Origin: Bog-756 sp963839925
Lineage (GTDB): Bacteria; Actinomycetota; Acidimicrobiia; Acidimicrobiales; RAAP-2
Assembly: GCA_963839925.1 (NCBI GenBank)
Contig: CAWIWV010000001.1
Span: 992,001-1,056,000, forward strand
Reading direction: 5' to 3'
Length of the DNA: 64,000 nt
Shown: in pieces, positions 17,028 through 24,775 of the stretch
Numbering within the stretch: position 1 is the stretch's first letter
How the letters are laid out: the number at the start of each line of letters is the position of its first letter
Position numbers and translations under genes: made by a program
Notes under the pieces: generated by a model
The model's input: the letters and a program-made list of their open reading frames with translations, nothing else
Told to the model about the DNA's origin: nothing
The model's database searches: none

Positions 17028-17933
17028 GTGCAGATCGGCGTGATGTTCGAGGTCGAACAGCCCTTCGACCAAGTGGTCGAGCAGGTGGCGTCTCTCGGAG
17101 AGGCCGGGATCGAGGCGGCTTGGGCCTCGCAGATCTTCGGCTACGACTCGCTCACCCTGCTGGCGGTGATCGGACGCGAAGTGCCGGGGATCGCTCTCGG
17201 CACGGCGGTGGTGCCCACCTATCCGCGACATCCGGTCATGCTCGCGGGTCAGGCGCTCACCGTGCAGGCGGCGACCGGCGGCCGACTGACCTTGGGGATC
17301 GGTCTCTCCCACCAGATGGTCATCGAAAACGTCTTCGGTCAGTCGTTCGATCGGCCGGCCCGGCACATGAAGGAGTACCTGTCCATTCTCCAGCCTCTTC
17401 TCGAGGGGGAGCAGGTCGCGTTCGTCGGCGAGACGCTCAAGGCCTCGACGTTCGGCCCGCTCCAGATCATCGCTCCACCCCCGCCCGTGCTTGTGGCCGC
17501 CCTGGGCACGGTGATGCTTCGGATCGCCGGGCAGATGGCAGCGGGAACGGTTACCTGGATGACCGGACCAGGGACGCTCGAATCGCACGTGGTGCCCACC
17601 ATCCAGGCTGCAGCTGCAGAGGCCGGCCGTCCTGTCCCTCGGATCGGTGTGGGGCTACCGGTCTGCGTGACCGATGATTCAGCCGCAGCCCGCGAGAAGG
17701 CCGCTGAGACCTTCCTGATGTACGGGCACCTGCCGTCGTATCGGGCGATGCTCGACCGCGAAGGAGCCGCCGGTCCGGCCGACGTGGCAATCGTCGGCAC
17801 CGAGTCCGAGGTGAAGAGTCAGATCCGGCGCCTGGCGGCCATCGGCACCACCGATTTTTGCGGGGTGCCGTTCGGCTCTGCTTCGGAGATCAAGTCGACG
17901 ATCGGAGTGCTCGCGTCGCTGGTCGGAGAGTGA
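17028..17933 (+). CDS. LLM-class F420-dependent oxidoreductase (TIGR03564-like)
   Basis: 301 residues. MQIGVMFEVEQPFDQVVEQVASLGEAG, IALGTAVVPTYPRHPVMLAGQALTVQAATGGRLTLGIGLSHQ and PVLVAALGTVMLRIAGQMAAGTVTWMTGPGTLESHVVP follow the actinobacterial F420 luciferase-like subgroup. It catalyses hydride transfer with F420 on an unknown substrate. A strong purine-rich Shine-Dalgarno (GAGGAGAAGAGGGGGAGACA) precedes the GTG, unlike the leaderless neighbours. It stands alone between divergent purE and a convergent DsbA-family gene. Confidence 0.85.
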   Translation: MQIGVMFEVEQPFDQVVEQVASLGEAGIEAAWASQIFGYDSLTLLAVIGREVPGIALGTAVVPTYPRHPVMLAGQALTVQAATGGRLTLGIGLSHQMVIENVFGQSFDRPARHMKEYLSILQPLLEGEQVAFVGETLKASTFGPLQIIAPPPPVLVAALGTVMLRIAGQMAAGTVTWMTGPGTLESHVVPTIQAAAAEAGRPVPRIGVGLPVCVTDDSAAAREKAAETFLMYGHLPSYRAMLDREGAAGPADVAIVGTESEVKSQIRRLAAIGTTDFCGVPFGSASEIKSTIGVLASLVGE

Positions 17934-17981
17934 CGCTCAGCGGGTGGGGGCCCGGCTCCGCCGTCTGATCCCGCCGTCTGA

Positions 17982-18590
17982 CTAGCTGGCGATCCGGGTG
18001 TGCTTGAACTCGTTGAGCCCGGGACGGTTCTGGATGAGGTCGAGCACGCCGTCGATCGTTTCTCGCGCCAGGCGACCGTCTCCGCCCGGGCGGTTCATCA
18101 AGCGGACGAACACCGCGCTCTCTCCGACGATGAAGGTCGGTACTCCGAACACCTCGTATCCGTTGACCATTTCTTCGTGCTCTTGCCGGACGGTTTTGGC
18201 GGGCCACCCCGATTCGACTTCGGCCATGACGGCGTCGGCGTCGACGCCGCCGCGCGTGAGCGCCTTGCGTACCACCTCGATGTCTCGGAGGTCCCCGCCG
18301 TCCTCGTGTCGGGCTGCGAAGAGTGAACGGTGGACGGGCACGAAGTGCTCCTCGAACCGATCCCTGACCGCGACGCCGGCTGCGAGGGACAGGAGATCGG
18401 GTGCATGAGCCGGGTCTTCCCACGAAGGAGTACCGCCTTCGGGGACGTGGCTCTGGTTGAGGAAGAAGGGCACGAACCTGACGTTCCACTCGGCGCCCGC
18501 ATCCAGGCCGTCGAGAATGTGCTCGTGGCCGATTCGGGCGAATGGGCACCGATAGTCCCAGGTCACAGCAAATGTCTGACGATCGCTCAT
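17982..18590 (-). CDS. DsbA/FrnE-family thioredoxin-fold protein
   Basis: 202 residues, no signal peptide, so cytoplasmic. FAVTWDYRCPFARIGHEHI is the DsbA-family opening with CPFA in place of CPxC, so it has a single active-site cysteine. A helical insert follows (LAAGVAVRDRFEEHFVPVHRSLF), then ALTRGGVDADAVMAEVESG and the cis-proline region VFGVPTFIVGESAVFVRLMNRP. It resembles FrnE and HCCA-isomerase-like proteins, which may act on thiols, mycothiol or glutathione adducts. A disulphide oxidase role is unlikely with one cysteine. Confidence 0.72.
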   Translation of the reverse strand: MSDRQTFAVTWDYRCPFARIGHEHILDGLDAGAEWNVRFVPFFLNQSHVPEGGTPSWEDPAHAPDLLSLAAGVAVRDRFEEHFVPVHRSLFAARHEDGGDLRDIEVVRKALTRGGVDADAVMAEVESGWPAKTVRQEHEEMVNGYEVFGVPTFIVGESAVFVRLMNRPGGDGRLARETIDGVLDLIQNRPGLNEFKHTRIAS

Positions 18591-18631
18591 GCATGTCTAA
18601 CCCGCTGCCCGCCCGATCCATTCCGGACAGG

Positions 18632-19240
18632 TCAGAGAAGCCGTCGTCCGATCAGTCCGAGGGCGGTTCCGATGGCGGCTCCTCCGACGACGTCCGAGGC
18701 GTGGTGAGCTCCGAGATGGACCCTGCTCACGCCGACCAGGGCGGCGCCGGTATAGAGCAACAGATTGCCGCCCCGGTCACCCTTCCGAGCCATCGCGGTT
18801 GCCGCGCAGAATGCGGCCAACGTATGGCCGCTCGGAAAGCTGGTCGTCTTGGGTTCGCGCACCGGAATTCCGACATCGGCCAGACGGATGTCGCTCCGGT
18901 CGGGCCGGGACCGACCGACGACGCCCTTGAGGGCGGCGTTGACCAGGCTGGATTCGACCCCCGCCACGGCGAGCGCCCGGACGGCCCGAGCTCGGTCCGG
19001 CCCGGGATGCCTCAGCCGCCAGACGGTCGTGACCGCCCACATCAGACCGTGGTCGCCAAGTCCGGTGATCGCTTTGGCGATCCCATCCGCGGTGGGATTC
19101 CCCCGAAGCGGTTCGAACCAGGAGTCGACCCGATCGTCGAACGCGTGGAGCTGGTCGGCGAGGGTCAACGCGTCATGCCCGTTGTCATGAAGCAGCGCCG
19201 AGCTTGCTTCCCAACTCGATTGCCGCCTGCATCGGCTCAC
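18632..19240 (-). CDS. PAP2-family phosphatase
   Basis: About 202 residues. The three PAP2 motifs are complete: KGVVGRSRP (KX6RP), FPSGHTLAAF (PSGH) and SRVHLGAHHASD (SRX5HX3D). Such enzymes remove phosphate from lipid phosphates such as undecaprenyl pyrophosphate, phosphatidate or PGP. The membrane segments are weak, with one near TLAAFCAATAMA and one at the C-terminus (VVGGAAIGTALGLIG). The start is uncertain: GTG 19240 makes it overlap the RecB-like gene by 56 bases; TTG 19168 (LTLADQLHAFDD) would remove the overlap. Same strand as the RecB-like gene. Confidence 0.8.
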   Translation of the reverse strand: MSRCRRQSSWEASSALLHDNGHDALTLADQLHAFDDRVDSWFEPLRGNPTADGIAKAITGLGDHGLMWAVTTVWRLRHPGPDRARAVRALAVAGVESSLVNAALKGVVGRSRPDRSDIRLADVGIPVREPKTTSFPSGHTLAAFCAATAMARKGDRGGNLLLYTGAALVGVSRVHLGAHHASDVVGGAAIGTALGLIGRRLL

Positions 19241-20006
19241 CGCCGTAGGCGGGGCAGTAGGGCTGGAAGCGGCAGAAATTGCACAGGCGGGAAGTCTGGG
19301 GACGGAAGTCCTCGGTCTGACACGCTCGTTCGATGGCAGACCAGATGGCGAGGGACTTGGTGCGTTGACCCCGAGTGGACTGCTCGGACGGCTCGGTCGT
19401 GATGGTCATCGGTTCCTTGAGGTGCAGAAGCTTCACTTGCACGGGACGCTGCCCGAGAACCTCCTCGCAGAGAAGCGCGTAGATGTGGACTCCGGCCAAC
19501 TTGGGCTGCTCGAACGAAGGGCCCGGTGCTCGTCCGGTCTTGTAGTCGATCACGATCAGCTCGCCGTCGGCGGTGCGGTCCAGTCGGTCGATGATGCCCC
19601 GTAGGCGAAGCGCGCCGACCCTTGCTTCCAAGGTGAGCTCGACACCGATCGGGTTGACCTCGTTCGGATCCTCGAGCGCGAAGTAGTTCTGGACCAGTGA
19701 AGCCGATTCGTCGCGCAGATCCGCGGCCTCTTGCTCCGAGAGATCCAGTGCGAGGAAGTCAGGGTCGGACAGGAGCTCCTCCCAGGCATTGCCCAACTCC
19801 ACGTCGGCCGTCTCCGGTGTCCGACTTCCGGCCTCGTGGAGCCACAGCAGACGCTCGAGCGCCCGATGGACCAGCGTGCCCTTGACGGTCCAGATGGTCG
19901 GCAGCTCGGGCAGGCGCTCGATCGAGTTGAATCGGAAGGCGAGTGCACACTGGCGGAACGCGCTGATCTTCGACGGCGACAGCGAGCGTGGAGGATCGAA
20001 CGACAC
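19185..20006 (-). CDS. RecB-like PD-(D/E)XK exonuclease with Fe-S cysteines
   Basis: 273 residues. LSPSKISAFRQCALAFRFNSIERLPE at the N-terminus, VKGTLVHRALERLL, the nuclease core GIIDRLDRTADGELIVIDYKTGR with D and DYK (about residues 140-152), and the C-terminal cysteines CNFCRFQPYCPAYGG. With C21 these cysteines give the four ligands of the iron-sulfur cluster found in AddB/Cas4-type RecB domains. No CRISPR array or helicase is nearby, so it belongs to the stand-alone actinobacterial RecB family of unknown duty. The GTG start has TAGTCT 6 bases upstream. Confidence 0.85.
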   Translation of the reverse strand: MSFDPPRSLSPSKISAFRQCALAFRFNSIERLPELPTIWTVKGTLVHRALERLLWLHEAGSRTPETADVELGNAWEELLSDPDFLALDLSEQEAADLRDESASLVQNYFALEDPNEVNPIGVELTLEARVGALRLRGIIDRLDRTADGELIVIDYKTGRAPGPSFEQPKLAGVHIYALLCEEVLGQRPVQVKLLHLKEPMTITTEPSEQSTRGQRTKSLAIWSAIERACQTEDFRPQTSRLCNFCRFQPYCPAYGGEPMQAAIELGSKLGAAS

Positions 20007-20012
20007 AAGGAC

Positions 20013-20018
20013 AGACTA
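20013..20018 (-). promoter_or_regulatory. -10 box TAGTCT, leaderless-type
   Basis: TAGTCT ends 6 bases before the GTG at 20006 of the RecB-like nuclease. Confidence 0.45.
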
Positions 20019-20921
20019 GGACCGGGGTGTGTCCGCATCGAGGTTCAGCGCGTCCCCTACGGATGCTGCGACCACGGACGGACGTTGTAGAGGCCCGAAG
20101 TGGCCCACCCCGGGGATCACCTCGACCGTCGAGCTGCTCAGCTCCCCTGCATCGGCCTCCAGAAACGAGAGGCCGAAGGCATCGGTGTTCTCTCCGCAGG
20201 CGAGGGTCACGTGGCAACCGACCGAGCCCAGGTGCTCGAACGCGCCGTGTGCAGCCCCGTGGGCGTAGATCTGAGCCTCGTCCTCACGCCGGCACCGCAA
20301 GCGGATGGACCGCCCGTCACCACCTTCGGACTCTGGTATGAGCTCGAATCCGGATTCGACATAGATCCGAAGCACCTCGGGGTCGAGATCGCCGAAGGGG
20401 GGCTTCGAAGAGAAATTCTCGATCGCGTCTTCGGCCGAGGGGAAGGTTTCGCGGCGTTTGCGGGCACTCTTGGAGAGTGGGTTCCGCTCGAAGACATTCG
20501 GGCCGATCGGCGATGGGAAGACGACCGGCTCGAAGCAGTACAGCGAGCTGAAGGTGCCGGGTGCGGATTCCTCTGCCAACAGAACCGAGGCACCTCCGCA
20601 CGAGTGACCGAATCCGACAGGGTGCTCGAGACCGAGATGATCGACCGCGCTGAGTACGTCGATCATGAACCCCGACCACTCGAAGTCGTCGTCCGGGGGT
20701 CGGTCCGAGCGCCCTTGGGCCCGGAGATCGAGACCCCAACAGTGGAAGCGGTCGCCGAGCAGTCGGGCCAGTGGTCCGAGTACCTCCGCGCAGAACCCGG
20801 TGGCGTGGACCAGCAGGAGATCGTCCCCACTCCCCCCGAAGTCGTAGACGGCGACCTCGATCCCATCGGTGGTGGTGCACCGTTCGTAGGCCGGGGAGTC
20901 GTCACCGCTGCCGATGGTCAC
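20016..20921 (-). CDS. Alpha/beta hydrolase
   Basis: 301 residues. The oxyanion region DLLLVHATGFCAEVLGPL, the DLRAQGRSDRP loop and the nucleophile elbow GFGHSCGG show a canonical alpha/beta hydrolase; the histidine lies in EVIPGVGHFGPLQRP near the C-terminus. HATGF and DLRGHG-like loops resemble C-C or ester hydrolases, but the substrate is unknown. The GTG at 20921 has TACCGT 7 bases upstream. A perfect 32-base inverted repeat lies just beyond, over the -35 position. Confidence 0.83.
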   Translation of the reverse strand: MTIGSGDDSPAYERCTTTDGIEVAVYDFGGSGDDLLLVHATGFCAEVLGPLARLLGDRFHCWGLDLRAQGRSDRPPDDDFEWSGFMIDVLSAVDHLGLEHPVGFGHSCGGASVLLAEESAPGTFSSLYCFEPVVFPSPIGPNVFERNPLSKSARKRRETFPSAEDAIENFSSKPPFGDLDPEVLRIYVESGFELIPESEGGDGRSIRLRCRREDEAQIYAHGAAHGAFEHLGSVGCHVTLACGENTDAFGLSFLEADAGELSSSTVEVIPGVGHFGPLQRPSVVAASVGDALNLDADTPRS

Positions 20922-20928
20922 CTGAAGG

Positions 20929-20934
20929 ACGGTA
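20929..20934 (-). promoter_or_regulatory. -10 box TACCGT, leaderless-type
   Basis: TACCGT ends 7 bases before the GTG at 20921. Its -35 region falls within the inverted repeat at 20948-20979. Confidence 0.5.
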
Positions 20935-20947
20935 GTCGAGCAACGAT

Positions 20948-20979
20948 GGCTGCCGACCCGCCCAGGCGGGTCGGCAGCC
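20948..20979. repeat. Perfect inverted repeat, 15-bp arms
   Basis: Arms GGCTGCCGACCCGCC and GGCGGGTCGGCAGCC are exact reverse complements separated by CA. It sits between the divergent alpha/beta hydrolase and dedA genes. It could be an operator across the -35 region of the hydrolase promoter, or an RNA hairpin. No T tract follows on either strand. Confidence 0.7.
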
Positions 20980-21074
20980 TGAGACGTCAGGTCGCCGTCA
21001 GATTTGCTTCAGGTTCGCTCTGTACAACAGATGCACGCTGGGTGTCGGCGCGACCGAGTAGACATTGGTGGCTT

Positions 21075-21683
21075 ATGGAGCATTTTCTCGAGACGTGGGG
21101 ATACCTGGCGGTCTTTGTCTTGAGCTTCATCTCCTCAATGGGCCTCCCGGTCGGTGCGGAGGTGGCGATCATCTATGGGGGGGTGCTGGCCAGCGGGCAG
21201 ATCCCCAACGAACCCCATCACCTGAACCTGGTGGCGGTCATCGTGGTCGCCACGCTGGCCGAGGTGCTGGGTTCCTTGGCGGGTTACCTGATCGGCTACT
21301 TCGGTGGCCGGGCGCTGGTGGATCGGGTGGGCAAGTATGTGCTGTTGACCCACAAGGACCTCGACAGGGCAGAAGCGTGGTTCGCTCGGAGGGGCGAGCC
21401 GTTCGTGCTGTTCGGGCGCTTCATCCCGCTCCTTCGCTCGTTCGTGTCCTTCGCCGCCGGGCTGGGCGAGATGGGGATCGCCAAGTTCGTCGCGTTCACC
21501 GTCATCGGTTGCGCCATCTGGTGCACCGCACTGACCAGCCTCGGCTACTCGCTCGGCAGTAGCTACGAGCACGTGTTGAAGGCCTTCAGCTACGCAGGCT
21601 TTGCTGCCGCTGCAGTGGCGGTGGTTGCGGTCGCCTTCGTCTTTTGGCACCGTCTCCGGGCGGTGCGCGAGGAGCGTCAGTGA
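21075..21683 (+). CDS. DedA-family membrane protein
   Basis: 202 residues. EHFLETWGYLAVFVLSFISSMGLPVGAEVAIIYGGVLA, LAEVLGSLAGYLIGYFGGRALVDRVGKYV, and the signature GRFIPLLRSFVSFAAGLGEMGIAKFVAFTVIGCAIWC identify DedA. DedA proteins, including UptA and polymyxin-resistance members, move lipid carriers or control membrane homeostasis. The conserved acidic and arginine residues (E28, R in FGRFIP) are present. The ATG 21075 is chosen because the frame before it looks random. The stop overlaps the next gene as GTGA. Confidence 0.9.
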   Translation: MEHFLETWGYLAVFVLSFISSMGLPVGAEVAIIYGGVLASGQIPNEPHHLNLVAVIVVATLAEVLGSLAGYLIGYFGGRALVDRVGKYVLLTHKDLDRAEAWFARRGEPFVLFGRFIPLLRSFVSFAAGLGEMGIAKFVAFTVIGCAIWCTALTSLGYSLGSSYEHVLKAFSYAGFAAAAVAVVAVAFVFWHRLRAVREERQ

Positions 21684-22027
21684 ACCGCCAGCCAACGGCT
21701 CGATCACGCAAGGCCGCTCTAGAAGCCTCGGATCACCTCGAGCGGGCGGAGTCGTGGAACGGACTGCGTCGAGGCGATCCGGTCGTCGTCGCAGGTCTGC
21801 GGATGAGGGGTGCCAAGTGGGAGTTCCGCACCCACATCCTCAACAGAAAGAACGGCACCGAGGTGGTCGAGGTGGTCGGAGGACGTGCCGGCGAGCGCAA
21901 GATCCGTTCATTCGAGCCGGAGCGAATCTTCGCGGTCACCGGCCGGACACGGCGCCGCACCGACTCCGACCGGTCCGTCGCCGGCGAGCTGTCCGTGGCG
22001 GAGGCGCCGCAACTTCCCCTCGGCTGA
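21680..22027 (+). CDS. Small basic protein of unknown function
   Basis: About 115 residues from a GTG that overlaps the dedA stop. The centre is a compact beta-rich segment (DPVVVAGLRMRGAKWEFRTHILNRKNGTEVVEVVGGRAGERKIRSFEPERIF), with basic, likely disordered ends. The order of strands recalls small SH3-like barrels that bind RNA or protein, but I recognise no family. Coupling to dedA suggests coexpression. Confidence 0.65.
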   Translation: MNRQPTARSRKAALEASDHLERAESWNGLRRGDPVVVAGLRMRGAKWEFRTHILNRKNGTEVVEVVGGRAGERKIRSFEPERIFAVTGRTRRRTDSDRSVAGELSVAEAPQLPLG

Positions 22028-22058
22028 CCGAGCCCCTGCGGACAGGACGGCGGGTGCG

Positions 22059-22355
22059 CTACATGTCCTCTTCTCGGGTCACATCCAGGTTCCGGAAGGT
22101 CGGGGGTTCCTCACAGAGCTTGGCCAACTGGGCAGCGAACTCGGCGGTCTCGGGCCGGTTCGAGTTCTCCATGGCTGCCTCATAGGACGGAAACTCGACG
22201 ATGTGGATGTAGGTGTCTTTGGCGTCGCGGTCTCGTCCTTGGGTGGCACGAGTCGGCGTGCGAATCCCACTGGTCTTCGTGAGCCACGCATCGAGCGTCC
22301 GGTTGAACCCGTCGATGTCTTTGGTCTTGAACTCGATCAGCTGAACGAATCTCAT
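22059..22355 (-). CDS. Dimeric alpha/beta-barrel (ABM-like) protein
   Basis: 98 residues. MRFVQLIEFKTKDIDGFNRTLDAWL and DTYIHIVEFPSYEAAMENSNRPETAEFAAQLAKLC follow the ferredoxin-like dimeric barrel of antibiotic-biosynthesis monooxygenase and EthD-like proteins. Function is unknown. A strong Shine-Dalgarno (GGGAGGTAGTG) sits right before the ATG at 22355. Single-gene unit, divergent from the PIG-L gene. Confidence 0.7.
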   Translation of the reverse strand: MRFVQLIEFKTKDIDGFNRTLDAWLTKTSGIRTPTRATQGRDRDAKDTYIHIVEFPSYEAAMENSNRPETAEFAAQLAKLCEEPPTFRNLDVTREEDM

Positions 22356-22468
22356 CACTACCTCCCGGGGTGGGTGACCGTGAGAAAACGCAAGCCAACG
22401 GTGCTTTGCTCGTCGACTGGAAATTGCCGGCTCTCGAGCGGGAGGTCTGAGAAGAATCCCGACCCGGA

Positions 22469-22474
22469 TAGGGT
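22469..22474 (+). promoter_or_regulatory. -10 box TAGGGT, leaderless-type
   Basis: TAGGGT ends 7 bases before the ATG at 22482 of the PIG-L-family gene. Confidence 0.5.
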
Positions 22475-22481
22475 GCCGGAG

Positions 22482-23288
22482 ATGTCTACCGTTGTCTTCT
22501 TCCATGCCCACCCAGACGACGAAGCCATCGCCACTGCGGGCACCATGGCGTCCCTCTCGGATCAAGGTCATCGAGTGGTGCTGATCACCGCGACCAGGGG
22601 TGAGCTCGGTGAGATTCCGGAAGGCCTGGCCGAAGGGGAGTCGCTTGCCGACCGACGCTTTGCGGAACTTCAGGAGGCCTGCCGGATCATCGGAGTCCAT
22701 CGTCAGACCTATCTCGACTATCTCGATTCGGGGATGGCGGGCGAGCCCAGCAATGAGCGACCAGGATGCTTCGCTGCCGCAGACGTCGACGAGGCTGCCG
22801 CAGCCCTCGCTGAGATCCTCTCGGAAGAATCAACCGACGTGTTGGTCACCTACGACGAGCACGGTGGCTACGGCCATCCGGACCACATCCAGGTGCACCG
22901 GGTAGGGATGCGTGCCGCCGAGCTCGCAGGAACCCCGGTCGTGTACCTGTCCACCATCAACCGCGACTTCGTGGGCGGCCTCGCGGAGCAGCTTGCCTCA
23001 TCCGAGTGGGAACCACCCGAGGGTACGGTCGACGATCTGGACACGTTCGGTGAGCCCGCAGCCCGCATCACCACCCACGTCGACGTGTCCGACTGGATCG
23101 GCCACAAGCGCGAGGCGATGGCCGCCCACGCCAGCCAGATCGGGGAGACCAGCTTCTTCCTCTCGATGCCACCGGAGGTGTTCGCGACAGTCTGGGGAAC
23201 CGAGTGGTACATCCGGGTGCTTCCCGCCTGGTCGGTCTCCGGAGAGAGTCCGAAAGAGGAGGCCTTGTTGCTCGGGGAGGACTCGTGA
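22482..23288 (+). CDS. PIG-L/LmbE-family zinc deacetylase
   Basis: 268 residues. Zinc ligands are in FFHAHPDDEAIATAGTMASL and the second motif GGYGHPDHIQVH. GELGEIPEGLAEGESLADRR and YLDYLDSGMAGE also match. The family deacetylates GlcNAc-type conjugates and includes MshB and Mca. It could be MshB, the mycothiol-pathway deacetylase, but it is shorter and differs from Mca at 12 kb, so I leave it at family level. The start is given by the -10 box 7 bases upstream. It is coupled to a tiny downstream gene by GTGA. Confidence 0.83.
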   Translation: MSTVVFFHAHPDDEAIATAGTMASLSDQGHRVVLITATRGELGEIPEGLAEGESLADRRFAELQEACRIIGVHRQTYLDYLDSGMAGEPSNERPGCFAAADVDEAAAALAEILSEESTDVLVTYDEHGGYGHPDHIQVHRVGMRAAELAGTPVVYLSTINRDFVGGLAEQLASSEWEPPEGTVDDLDTFGEPAARITTHVDVSDWIGHKREAMAAHASQIGETSFFLSMPPEVFATVWGTEWYIRVLPAWSVSGESPKEEALLLGEDS

Positions 23289-23452
23289 CGACCCATCGGG
23301 TGTTGCGGGTCCAGGGGGGCAGACTGGTCGTTGCCGAACGTCGACTCGAGTTGGAGGCTGAGCTGGATGCCGTCTCGGCCGAAGGGTTCGTTCTGGTCAA
23401 CTCGTTCGTGGTGGACGACAACGTCTACCTGGTGTTGCGCCAGCAGGACTGA
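23285..23452 (+). CDS. 55-residue protein coupled to the PIG-L gene
   Basis: GTG at 23285 overlaps the PIG-L stop. MTTHRVLRVQGGRLVVAERRLELEAELDAVSAEGFVLVNSFVVDDNVYLVLRQQD-type sequence: two short beta strands and a central acidic helix, ending in VYLVLRQQ. The regular amphipathic pattern and the overlap argue that it is real. I recognise no family. It could be a small partner of the deacetylase. Confidence 0.6.
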   Translation: MTTHRVLRVQGGRLVVAERRLELEAELDAVSAEGFVLVNSFVVDDNVYLVLRQQD

Positions 23453-23502
23453 GGAGCCGGTTGACCCGGAGCTCGATCGGGCGGTGCTGTCTGAGGGCCG
23501 AC

Positions 23503-24699
23503 TCAGAACTCGGTGAACGCCTGGATGGACACGACCCTGTCGCGGCCGGTCTCCTTCGCCCGATCGAGGGCCTGGTCGGCACGCTCGATGAACGAGGTGA
23601 CGCTCTCGAAACCGTCCCAGCTGGTCAGTCCCGCAGAGAGGGTCACTCCGAAATCGGACGTCGCCTCACGCCCTCCGCTGCGGAGCTTCTCCAAAAGGTG
23701 ATGGCCGCCGACCAGATCGGTCTCCGGCATCACGAGGCAGAACTCCTCGCCTCCGAAACGAGCGACCAGGTCCTGCCCTCGGATGTTCGAGACCATGAGC
23801 GCGGCGATGCCTCGCAGGACGGTGTCTCCGGCGACATGTCCGAAACGATCGTTGTAGTCCTTGAAATGGTCGAGATCGATCATCGCAACACTCAGAGTCG
23901 TTTCCGCCCGGAGTGCATGGGCCATCTCGATCTCGATCCGCTCGTACAGGGTCACCCGGTTGGCCAGACCGGTCAGCGGGTCGGTGCGGCGGTCGGCGTT
24001 GAGCTGGTTCGTAAAGCTCACCTTGGCGGTCGATCGTACGAAGACCGAGGCGATCAGCTCCGCCATCTCGAGGGTTCGAGAGCATTCATGCTCCTCGAGC
24101 TCACTGCCCTCGAGGAGCATGACCAGCTCGCCTTCGGCGTCGTAGCCCACGGGAACAGCGAGTCGCGCTCCGTCGAGTATCGCCGAGCCGGCGGAGAGTG
24201 CCTCGTCCAGCTGAGGAAGCTCAGCGAGCTCCGAGACGTCCTGGTTGTCCACGGGCCAGGTCAGTACCGGAGTGAAACAGCCCAGCGTCTCGTTGCGGGA
24301 GAGGACGATGATCCGTCTTGCCGGAATGATCTCGGCGACGAGTGGCACGGCCCTGCGGAAGATGGGTTCGATCGCCTCGAGCCCGGTATCCGAGTCGCTC
24401 GCGACGCTGGGATGCCTCGGATCGAAGTCGTCGAGGGCGGCCTTGAACCCATCGAGAACTTCACCCGGGTCGAACGCTGTTCGCCGCGGAAGCAACGCTC
24501 GAGCAATGCGCCAAGTGATCAGCACACTGATGGAGGAGTAGGCGAACAGCACCGCGGCGACCTCGACCGCATTCATGCCCTCGGTCCAACTCCTCAGCCC
24601 GGCCAGGACGACGGCGAGCAGGAGCGCGGTGAGACCCAGACAGACGCCGGTGAAGTTCTTCCGCCGGGTGTGGGTCGGACGTGCCAGGTCGACGGTCAC
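23503..24699 (-). CDS. Membrane diguanylate cyclase (GGDEF)
   Basis: 398 residues. Two transmembrane helices (CLGLTALLLAVVLAGL and VEVAAVLFAYSSISVLITW, residues about 17-60), a GAF-like cytoplasmic region, then a GGDEF domain at about 240-398 with DPLTGLANR, IDLDHFKDYNDRFGHVAGD and the active-site loop ARFGGEEFCLVMPETD. It should make c-di-GMP from two GTP. The RxxD inhibitory site is not obvious. The GTG at 24699 is chosen because the frame before it overlaps ogt and looks random. A sigma-28-like promoter ends 7 bases before it. Confidence 0.85.
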   Translation of the reverse strand: MTVDLARPTHTRRKNFTGVCLGLTALLLAVVLAGLRSWTEGMNAVEVAAVLFAYSSISVLITWRIARALLPRRTAFDPGEVLDGFKAALDDFDPRHPSVASDSDTGLEAIEPIFRRAVPLVAEIIPARRIIVLSRNETLGCFTPVLTWPVDNQDVSELAELPQLDEALSAGSAILDGARLAVPVGYDAEGELVMLLEGSELEEHECSRTLEMAELIASVFVRSTAKVSFTNQLNADRRTDPLTGLANRVTLYERIEIEMAHALRAETTLSVAMIDLDHFKDYNDRFGHVAGDTVLRGIAALMVSNIRGQDLVARFGGEEFCLVMPETDLVGGHHLLEKLRSGGREATSDFGVTLSAGLTSWDGFESVTSFIERADQALDRAKETGRDRVVSIQAFTEF

Positions 24700-24706
24700 C
24701 CTAGGG

Positions 24707-24734
24707 TTATCGGCCCTGGTGGGGCACTCCTTTA
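24707..24734 (-). promoter_or_regulatory. Sigma-28 (FliA/WhiG)-type promoter
   Basis: TAAA (24734-24731), a 16-base spacer, then GCCGATAA (24714-24707) and CC: an exact -10 match to the FliA/WhiG consensus. The start codon follows 7 bases later. The same arrangement lies before the GGDEF-EAL gene at 44143. Confidence 0.6.
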
Positions 24735-24775
24735 CCGACGGACGACCGCCGGGTTGGGGCAGGAGAACGCCCAGG

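Noticed and set aside
19185..20006. RecB-like nuclease as part of a CRISPR (Cas4) or other defence system
   Set aside because: No repeats, cas genes, helicase or other defence partners nearby; stand-alone RecB-type proteins are common in actinobacteria.
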